Positions 57,952 to 64,000 of a stretch of 64,000 bases of DNA are shown here, piece after piece. Position 1 is the first letter of the stretch, and each line of letters opens with the position of its first letter. Both the position numbers and the translations under genes were made by a program. The stretch spans positions 62,001-126,000 of the forward strand of contig WHUX01000142.1 of the NCBI GenBank assembly GCA_015179025.1, given 5' to 3'. The notes below the pieces were generated by a model, which was not told the DNA's origin, did not search any database, and saw only the letters and a list, made by a program, of their open reading frames with translations. The DNA is from Terfezia claveryi (lineage: Eukaryota; Ascomycota; Pezizomycetes; Pezizales; Pezizaceae).

Positions 57952-59172
57952 ATGGCTGCCCAAGACACCACCCCCGTGCTCGCAGCCAGATTTCGAGCCT
58001 GGCAAGCTCTACCCATTCCCATGAACCAGGACGATTTCGGCAGCTATCGTCAGACCATTATCGATATATACCTGGCGGCGGATGCCTTAGGCCAACGACT
58101 GGAATTAGCCATACATGAAGGCCAACAAAAACAGACCAGAACCAATGACGAGGTCACGATACTCACCGAAGACCTCCTATCCTGCCAGGCTGACCTCGCA
58201 ACTGCCCAGAACGACTTGATCAATGAAAGAAGGACCATCCAGAGGCTGAATAGAGCCCTGGACACAATCCAAGCAGCCCCAGCACCCCAAGCACTACAGG
58301 CACCCAAGACCCAGGATCTCCCTACCCCGCCAAAGTTCAATGGCGACAGGACTCGCCTGAAAGCCTGGAAAAATTCCATCAAAATCAAACTAACTGGGGA
58401 TGCTGCAAAATTCCCTACCGTTCAGCACCGATTAGCTTATGTATACGGCCTATTGGAGGGCAGAGCTTTGGACCAGGTCCAACCCTATGTGCTCGATGAC
58501 CGCTTCAACCTCCCTGATGTTGCTGCTCTGCTCACAATCCTCGACCGTGCCTTCGGAGACCCAGACCCCGTAAGTACAGCAACTCGCGCTCTCCGAGCAC
58601 TAAAACAGAAGGGCCATGACCTCTCAACATACGTGGCAGAATTCTCAAGGTTGGCAGCGGAGGTGGAGTGGAACGATCGGGTGAAGCTGGAACAGTTCGA
58701 GGAAGGCCTCAATATTGAGCTCAAACAGGCCCTCCTCCAATCTCCAGATGTTAAAACCCTGGATGAATTCATTGATCAGGCATCCAAGATGGAGCAAAAG
58801 ATGGCTAGGTTGAGAGTCCAGGTCAGCGCCCCCAGTACCTATCGGCCTCCTGTTAGAGCCCAGCACCTCCAGCAACAAACTCGACCCCAGAACCCTAGCC
58901 CTCAGACGCAAGCTACAGCCAATAAGCCAGCCCACCCATCCCTGGTGGCGGGCGGCACCACCCCCATAGATTTATCATCAGGAAGGCCCCGCCTGACACA
59001 AGAAGAGAGGGAACGTCGCCGCAACAATGGGTTGTGCATTGCCTGTGGGAAAGGGGACCACTTTATTGCGGCATGTCCCTTCCGAAAAAACCGCTCCTTG
59101 GCCGCTCATGCCATCTCGGAAGCCCGGATCGAGGAGGTTGATGAGGCGGGAAAAGCCCTGTCCCTTGCCTAG
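57952..59172 (+). CDS. gag: A1 Gag (406 aa)
   Basis: Structural capsid/nucleocapsid protein that packages element RNA in cytoplasmic particles. I use ATG 57,952 (MAAQDTTPVLAARFRAWQAL); the frame is open upstream only to a TTG. A Gln/Asn-rich coiled segment (about 55-95) is followed by the capsid core: PPKFNGDRTRLKAWKNSIKI, LAYVYGLLEGRALDQVQPYV and DLSTYVAEFSRLAAEVEWND. The C-terminal zinc knuckle is CIACGKGDHFIAAC (Cys362 first; CX2CX4HX4C, all ligands present). The TAG stop lies inside a hairpin that overlaps the protease frame. All positions are undamaged, unlike A2. Confidence 0.9.
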   Translation: MAAQDTTPVLAARFRAWQALPIPMNQDDFGSYRQTIIDIYLAADALGQRLELAIHEGQQKQTRTNDEVTILTEDLLSCQADLATAQNDLINERRTIQRLNRALDTIQAAPAPQALQAPKTQDLPTPPKFNGDRTRLKAWKNSIKIKLTGDAAKFPTVQHRLAYVYGLLEGRALDQVQPYVLDDRFNLPDVAALLTILDRAFGDPDPVSTATRALRALKQKGHDLSTYVAEFSRLAAEVEWNDRVKLEQFEEGLNIELKQALLQSPDVKTLDEFIDQASKMEQKMARLRVQVSAPSTYRPPVRAQHLQQQTRPQNPSPQTQATANKPAHPSLVAGGTTPIDLSSGRPRLTQEERERRRNNGLCIACGKGDHFIAACPFRKNRSLAAHAISEARIEEVDEAGKALSLA

Positions 59173-59193
59173 TCACTGACACTAGCAAGGGAC
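59148..59193 (+). promoter_or_regulatory. Candidate -1 ribosomal frameshift signal (slippery heptamer and hairpin)
   Basis: Heptamer G GGA AAA (59,148-59,154) is in the canonical X XXY YYZ register of the gag frame (GCG GGA AAA). After a 5-nt spacer comes a hairpin: GTCCCTTG (59,160-59,167) pairs with CAAGGGAC (59,186-59,193), one C bulges, then CTAGT pairs with ACTAG around the loop CACTGAC. The gag stop TAG (59,170-59,172) is in the stem. A -1 slip continues as KSPVPCLVTDTSKG into protease. Confidence 0.75.
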
Positions 59194-59870
59194 CTGCCCC
59201 AGGCCATTTGTCTTTGTCTGAATTTTCTGTGTATTCCGCTTCTTCTGTTGTTGACGAATCTCGCTTGTTCAGCGAGCATTTTGTTGTATCTATCTCTCTC
59301 AATATCAATGATAGAACGATTACCATGTCAGCCCTTATAGATTGCGGAGCCTCAGGAATTGCATTCGTTGACCAGGCCTTTGTCAGTAAATTCGCTATAC
59401 CCACGTCCAAGCTCAAAACCCCCCGCGTTCTGGATGTTATCGACGGTCGACCCATCTCCTCCGGGGATATCACCGATATTGCGTGCGTGCCTGCCCTGGT
59501 CGGGGATCACTCCGAGGCAAACCTCCCAATGTTCGTGACAAAGCTCAAATACCCGATTGTCCTTGGAATCCCCTGGCTTAGAATGCATGATGTATCGGTC
59601 AGCTTCGGCTCCTACACCCTGCAGTTCAACAGCCAATATTGCAAAAAGCACTGCGGGAATCTAAAAGCCACCGTCACTGGGTTGTGTGCCTTGCCCACCC
59701 CGATAATCCATCCGACCCAGGTGGTGCACCTGCCTGCGCACCTCGATGCCAACCCCCTGTTCCCCCCGCTTTTCCCCCTGTGCCCCCGATTTCCCCTGTG
59801 CCCCCGGTTTCCCCTGTGCCCCCGGTTCCCCCTGTCCCCTCTGTGCCCCCGGGTCCCCAAAAACCTCTGA
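59155..59870 (+). CDS. A1 aspartic protease (reached by -1 frameshift)
   Basis: Processes the Gag-Pol polyprotein. It has no ATG of its own near the start; the frame overlaps the end of gag and is open from upstream of the heptamer. LIDCGASGIAFVDQAF contains the active-site Asp, with Cys in the usual Ser/Thr place (DCG). A flap-like region and LGIPWLRMHDVSVSFGSYTL, the hydrophobic end of the retropepsin fold, follow. After CALPTPIIHPTQVVHLPAHL the frame enters a C-rich Pro repeat and ends. The downstream pol frame is shifted here, apparently by an indel in the C-rich tract (about 59,745-59,770). A2 has the opposite shift in this region, so the original was probably one frame. Confidence 0.8.
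59740..59865 (+). repeat. C-rich 18-bp tandem repeat encoding a Pro linker
   Basis: Units of CCCCTGTGCCCCCGRTTT repeat at about 59,776-59,840. In the pol frame they read PPVPPVSPVPPVPPV. Slippage here likely caused the protease-pol frameshift. Confidence 0.7.
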
Positions 59871-59995
59871 ATGTTAGCTTCATCGGGGCAGGGGCTTTCG
59901 CTTACCTCACCAGGAGGCACAAGCTGAAGGCTCATGCCCTATCTATACACGAGGTTAACCTGGAAATCAACAAGATGCGGCCTAAGGAGGAGTAG

Positions 59996-62900
59996 AAGGC
60001 TATGGTCCCGGATGAATATCACGAGTTTATTGATCTGTTCTCGGAAAAAGCCGCGGAGAAGCTGGCGCCCCACCGGCTATATGACCACACGATTCCGCTG
60101 ATAGAGGGTAAGACCCCCCCCTATGGGCCCCTCTATGGAATGTCCCGGGTAGAGCTAGAAGCCCTAAAAAAGTACTTGGAGGAAAACCTCAACAAGAGCT
60201 TTATTCGCCATAGCTCCTCCCCAGCGGGTGCCCCTGTGCTGTTCGTGAAGAAGTCGGACGGCTCTCTTCGGTTGTGCATTGATTATCGTGGCCTGAACGA
60301 GATAACGGTCAAGAACAGGTATCCCCTACCTCTGATCCAGGAAATATTAGCCAGGCTCTCCAAGGCAAAATGGTTCACCAAACTGGATTTAAGAGGGGCT
60401 TACAACCTGGTACGGATCGCCGAGGGGGAGGAGTGGAAAACTGCCTTCCGGACGCGATATGGCCATTTTGAGTATAATGTGATGCCTTTCGGCTTAACCA
60501 ACGCCCCCGCCTCTTTTCAGCACTTTATCAATGATACTCTGCGGGACTTTCTGGACGTATTCTGCACCGCCTACCTGGACGATATCCTCATTTACTCGGA
60601 TACTCTAGCAGAACACAAGATCCACGTCCGACAAGTGCTGGAGAAGCTGGAGGGAGCTGGGTTATATCTAAAGCCGGAAAAATGCGAGTTCCATGTGCAG
60701 AAGGTCAAGTATCTGGGGCTAATTATCACCGCGGAGGGCATCCAGATGGACCCTGCGAAGGTTGCTGCGATCCAGGAGTGGGAAACTCCAGCCAACCTCA
60801 AGGATGTACAGGCCTTCCTGGGTTTTGCTAACTTCTATCGCCGGTTCATTCTGGGATATTCGAAGATCGTGGCACCACTGACAGCATTAACCAAGACCAA
60901 GGGCATGGAAAAGGGCCAACGCTTCCAGTGGGGTCTGGAAGCCCAATCTGCCTTCGAGAAACTCAAGGAAGCCTTCTGCTCAGCCCCGATCCTGGCCCAC
61001 TTCGACCCCGACAGCGAGTGTATCGTAGAAACAGATGCCTCCGACTATGTGTCCGCCGGAATCCTGTCCCAGCATGTGAACGGCATCCTCCACCCAGTGG
61101 CATACTTCTCAAAAAAGCACTCTCCGGCGGAGTGTAATTATGAAATCTATGATAAGGAGTTAATGGCCATTGTGCGAGCATTCGAGGAGTGGAGGCCACA
61201 CCTGGAGTCAGCCAAGGGGATCATTGAGGTGCTATCCGATCATAAGAATCTTGAGTACTTCACCACCACTAAGCTGCTGAACCGACGGCAGGCTAGGTGG
61301 TCGGAGTTCTTATCTCGATTCAACTTCAAGATCAAGTATCGGCCTGGAAAGGCTGGTGGGAAACCAGACGCACTGACCAGGAGATCAGGAGATCTCCCTA
61401 AAGGGGGGGATGAAAGGCTGAAGTACCAAAATCAGGTGGTACTGAAACCTGAAAATCTCGACCTGGCGGCCACTAGCCATGCTGATGCTGATGCTGATGC
61501 TGATGCTGATACTGATGCCGATGCTGATGCTGATGCTGATGCTGATGCTGATGCTGATGCTGATGCTGATGCTGATGCTAAAGCTGAAGCGAACCCAGGA
61601 GCAGATCTCCTTCTGCGGATACAACGGGCATATGCGGAGGACGACCTGGTTAAGGATATAATCGCTGCAGTGGAGTCTGGACAGCGCCGTCACACCAAGA
61701 TTTCCCTAGCCGAGTGCACCACTCAGAACGGCCTCCTATACCACCTAGATCGGCTCTATATACCTGAAGGAGAGCTGCGGATGCAGCTGATCAAGGAACA
61801 CTATGATACCCTGGCTGCGGGTCATCCTGGGGTAGCTAAAACGTTAGAGCTGCTAGCTAGGCAATATACGTGGATTGACCAACAGAAGGAGGTGGAGCGG
61901 TACATACGGAATTGCCATGTCTGCAAGTGTGCCAAACCCACCCGCCACGCTCCGTATGGTACCCTGAAGCCCCTGGAAGTCCCAGAACAACCCTGGCAAC
62001 ACCTGACTATGGACTTCGTCACCGGATTGCCGGAAGACTCGGGATTCAACGCCATCTTGATGGTAGTGGATCGGTTAACGAAAATGAGGCATGTGATACC
62101 CTGTCGAGACACCTGCTCGGCCCCCGAATTGGCATCCCTCTACCTGGATAATGTCTTCCGTTACCATGGCCTCCCAGCGTCGATTGTCTCAGACCGTGGC
62201 CCTCAGTTCATCGCCGACTTCTGGAAAACATTCTGTGAGCTGTTGGGTATTGAAGTACACCTGTCTACGGCATACCACCCTCAGACTGATGGCCAGTCAG
62301 AACGTATGAACGCCATCATGGAGCAATATCTGAGGGCGTACATCAATTTCCAGCAGAATAACTGGGTTTCATTGCTGGCCACCTGCGAATTCTCCGCCAA
62401 CAACCACTTCTCTGAGACCCTGAAGACCTCCCCATTTCTGGCCAATTATGGCTGGCACCCTCGGTTCGTAGACTCCCTGGCACCTCTGCGCAAGGCCAGG
62501 GAGAACGCCCCAGCTAAGGAGTTCGCCACGCAGATTTCTGAACTTCACTCTACCCTGAAAGCCGAGCTGGGATATGCGCAAGCCAGGCAAGCTGAATATG
62601 CCAATGGATCACGGTTGCCAGCCCCCAAGTATCAGCCAGGAGATAAGGTGTGGCTCTCCAGCCGGCACTTCCGGACGGAACGGCCATCTCGCAAGCTCGA
62701 CCACAAGTTCCTGGGTCCATTCGAGGTGTTGGCTGCTGTGGGCACTCATGCCTATCGATTGAGGTTCCCCAAGGACATCAAACGCCACCCGGTTGTACAC
62801 GTATCGGAAATTGAGCCAGCGGCTGACGATCCCCTCCCAGGGCAGAAACACCCCCCTCCCCCTCCTGTGGTGATCGAAGGTGAGGAGGAATGGGAGGTAG

Positions 62901-63145
62901 AGGAAGTGCTGGACTCCCGAAGAAGGTATGGGCACCTGCAATATAAGGTCAAATGGCTGGGAGATGAGGAGACGACCTGGCAACCCCGCGAACCTCCTGT
63001 CCTTGCCTTGCCTCGCCTTGTCTCTGCAGCCCAGCTGCCTCCCCTGACCCTGACACACGCGGCAACTGCCTCCGCGTGTCTCGTGCCCCTTGCCCACTGT
63101 CTCTCTTGCCTCTCGCCCTTGTCTCCCGCCTCAGCCTTCCTCTAG
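59996..63145 (+). CDS. pol: A1 Pol: reverse transcriptase, RNase H, integrase, truncated chromodomain
   Basis: Copies element RNA to DNA and integrates it in the nucleus. The frame follows a TAG (59,993-59,995); the first ATG is 60,002 (residue 1 below). [37 protein letters not shown] and YLDDILIYSD (YLDD 191-194). RNase H: ETDASDYVSAGIL (Asp345), YDKELMAIV and KYRPGKAGGKPDALTRR. An Ala-Asp repeat linker is at about 494-525. Integrase: HYDTLAAGHPGVAKT and CHVCKCAK (Cys638, Cys641; HHCC complete), then Asp671, Asp731 and Glu767 (D-D-35-E). The chromodomain starts near 961 (VEEVLDSRRRYGHLQYKVKW). From about residue 995 the ORF is LTR sequence because of a deletion. Catalytic residues are all present. 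Confidence 0.92.
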   Translation, partial: KAMVPDEYHEFIDLFSEKAAEKLAPHRLYDHTIPLIEGKTPPYGPLYGMSRVELEALKKYLEENLNKSFIRHSSSPAGAPVLFVKKSDGSLRLCIDYRGLNEITVKNRYPLPLIQEILARLSKAKWFTKLDLRGAYNLVRIAEGEEWKTAFRTRYGHFEYNVMPFGLTNAPASFQHFINDTLRDFLDVFCTAYLDDILIYSDTLAEHKIHVRQVLEKLEGAGLYLKPEKCEFHVQKVKYLGLIITAEGIQMDPAKVAAIQEWETPANLKDVQAFLGFANFYRRFILGYSKIVAPLTALTKTKGMEKGQRFQWGLEAQSAFEKLKEAFCSAPILAHFDPDSECIVETDASDYVSAGILSQHVNGILHPVAYFSKKHSPAECNYEIYDKELMAIVRAFEEWRPHLESAKGIIEVLSDHKNLEYFTTTKLLNRRQARWSEFLSRFNFKIKYRPGKAGGKPDALTRRSGDLPKGGDERLKYQNQVVLKPENLDLAATSHADADADADADTDADADADADADADADADADADAKAEANPGADLLLRIQRAYAEDDLVKDIIAAVESGQRRHTKISLAECTTQNGLLYHLDRLYIPEGELRMQLIKEHYDTLAAGHPGVAKTLELLARQYTWIDQQKEVERYIRNCHVCKCAKPTRHAPYGTLKPLEVPEQPWQHLTMDFVTGLPEDSGFNAILMVVDRLTKMRHVIPCRDTCSAPELASLYLDNVFRYHGLPASIVSDRGPQFIADFWKTFCELLGIEVHLSTAYHPQTDGQSERMNAIMEQYLRAYINFQQNNWVSLLATCEFSANNHFSETLKTSPFLANYGWHPRFVDSLAPLRKARENAPAKEFATQISELHSTLKAELGYAQARQAEYANGSRLPAPKYQPGDKVWLSSRHFRTERPSRKLDHKFLGPFEVLAAVGTHAYRLRFPKDIKRHPVVHVSEIEPAADDPLPGQKHPPPPPVVIEGEEEWEVEEVLDSRRRYGHLQYKVKWLGDEETTWQPREPPVLALPRLVSAAQLPPLTLTHAATASACLVPLAHCLSCLSPLSPASAFL
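61481..61578 (+). repeat. GCTGAT hexanucleotide microsatellite in pol
   Basis: About 16 units with three interruptions (ACTGAT, GCCGAT, AAAGCT end). Translated as alternating Ala-Asp between RNase H and integrase. The A2 copy has only a short Glu/Ala/Asp stretch here. Confidence 0.9.
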
Positions 63146-63239
63146 TCACACACGTAGCGTTCCTACGTGTATCTTGCCCTAGCCTCTGCCTCTCCCCGGC
63201 GTACCCCTTAGTCGCCTTGTTCCCAGAGCCCACGTTACA
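62984..63239 (+). repeat. Truncated 3' LTR of A1
   Basis: Matches 57,660-57,916 of the 5' LTR with a few substitutions. The first ~294 bp of the LTR are missing. The junction with pol is at CCCCGCGAACCTCC. Confidence 0.9.
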
Positions 63240-64000
63240 CTGACCGATATGATTGCCAGTCCTTTACAGAACCAACTAAAGACTATATCAGAAGTTGTGA
63301 TACATGTCAACGAACAAAGTACTCTAACAAGGCGCCACTCGGACTCCTAACCCCATTACATGTACTAAGTAGGCCATGGACTAACATATCAATAGATTTT
63401 CTTAAGTTAGCATCTGTATTTACTAAATGTTCAATTTTGTACCCGAATATTCCTGTTGAAGAAGATCATGTAGTTTGTATTTCACAACTTTGGATGATTG
63501 TCGATAGATAATCAGGATTCAAGTTTCTTATTCCTGTCTCAGATAATTTCACAGCAGAACAATGTACTGCTACCTTTGATACGCATATAGTCCTGACTAT
63601 AGGATACCCTTTTTGTATTGTTTTTGACTGCGACAGTCTTTTTATATCAACGCACTTTCAAGATTGAGCTAGGAATAAAGAAATCAAGTTGGAACCATCT
63701 ACCGCATATTATCTACATGCAGATAGACAATCAGAAATTGTGAACAAAGAAATTCTACAAGTAGCAAGAGCCTATAAAATTGAAGGATTTGATTGGCTAC
63801 AGAAACTACTAGAGATACAGTTGAAACTTAACTCTAGGTATAACGCCGCTAGACAGAATAGTCCCTTTTCTACACTATTTGAATTTAATGCACATCTTGG
63901 CGTATCAATACTTCCATACCCTATTAATGTATATGTACCAGCGAATAAACATTATGAGGAAATGTCTAAAAACCTATATGATGCCAAGAAGACTCAAGCA
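63240..64000 (+). pseudogene. Element C2, part 2: rest of integrase (runs off the window)
   Basis: Begins with the second CTGAC copy. Joining it to 57,365 keeps the reading frame. RSCDTCQRTK completes the HHCC zinc domain. Catalytic-core blocks are PWTNISIDFLKL (first Asp), VLTIGYPFCIVFDCDSLFIS (second Asp region, SDR replaced by FDC) and STAYYLHADRQSEIVNKEIL (Glu). TAA and TGA codons interrupt it. The integrase C-terminus starts at INVYVPANKHYEEM and continues past the window end. Confidence 0.85.

Larger units (their letters stand above)
57366..63239 (+). mobile_element. Element A1: nearly intact Ty3/Gypsy chromodomain retrotransposon
   Basis: LTR (57,366-57,916), gag, protease in -1 frame, pol with RT, RNase H, integrase and partial chromodomain, then a truncated 3' LTR ending at 63,239. 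CTGAC flanks both ends. GC-rich and open compared with all other retroelements here, so probably the youngest. It lacks the end of pol, the polypurine tract and the first ~294 bp of the 3' LTR, so it cannot transpose by itself as it stands. Confidence 0.9.

Noticed and set aside
57417..58005. Several overlapping ORFs on both strands in the A1 LTR, one 176 codons long on minus
   Set aside because: Low-complexity C/T-rich LTR sequence is open in many frames; it recurs in the 3' LTR and has no independent coding signal.
59612..59935. Collagen-like Gly-rich ORF on minus (GNRGHRGNRGHRG)
   Set aside because: Antisense of the C-rich Pro-linker repeat in A1; not a gene.
61385..61693. Ser-Ile repeat ORF on minus and Leu-Met repeat ORF in another plus frame
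   Set aside because: Alternative readings of the GCTGAT microsatellite.
1..64000. CRISPR arrays, bacterial operons, rRNA genes
   Set aside because: No regular direct-repeat/spacer arrays, Shine-Dalgarno-linked gene runs or rRNA signatures; the content is fungal nuclear DNA.

Overview
The window looks like nuclear DNA of a filamentous ascomycete. The evidence is a 58-bp GT-AG intron with a CTGAC branch point in a DGAT2-type lipid gene, Ty3/Gypsy chromodomain retrotransposons, Tad-like LINE relics, and many C-to-T/G-to-A decayed repeats. Gene density is very low, with about four or five plausible host genes in 64 kb. A truffle-like (Pezizomycetes) genome would fit, but that is a guess.

Layout. 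0.1-1.7 kb: LINE relic (minus). 2-5.7 kb: diverged inverted repeat, a TSD-flanked truncated SINE, and a 1.7-kb element with ~520-bp terminal inverted repeats and no transposase. 6.6-7.1 kb: small hypothetical gene. 13.5-14.4 kb: gene for an acidic Ser-rich protein. 16.9-18.3 kb: Gypsy gag relic with SINE insertions. 19.2-25.6 kb: several TIR elements, one hypothetical gene (21.3 kb) and a tRNA-like A/B-box segment. 28.5-28.85 kb: relic of a Ginger/KRBA2-like integrase. 29.2-30.9 kb: diacylglycerol acyltransferase gene on the minus strand, with one intron and an apparent 1-base frameshift. 33.1-34.8 kb: three TA-flanked MITEs of two families. 38.9-39.9 kb: SINEs and a second LINE relic (minus).

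40.8-64 kb is a nested cluster of LTR retrotransposons. A decayed element D lies on the minus strand (40.8-43.8 kb). A decayed copy of family A (A2, 43.8-48.1 kb, plus) abuts it and is followed by an inverted A-family LTR fragment. That fragment carries element B (LTR and truncated gag). Next come the 5' half of a family C element on minus (49.8-54.5 kb) and a second C copy on plus (54.6 kb to the window end). The second C copy is interrupted at 57,365 by a nearly intact family A element (A1, 57,366-63,239) flanked by the 5-bp duplication CTGAC.

The strongest observation is in family A. Gag and protease are in -1 register and overlap at a GGGAAAA heptamer, followed after 5 nt by a 13-bp hairpin that contains the gag stop codon. 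The same arrangement persists in the decayed copy A2. This is a complete candidate -1 ribosomal frameshift signal. Other notable items are a short SINE family with five TSD-flanked copies, palindromic modules shared between LTRs of different families, and a 16-unit GCTGAT repeat inside the A1 pol gene.
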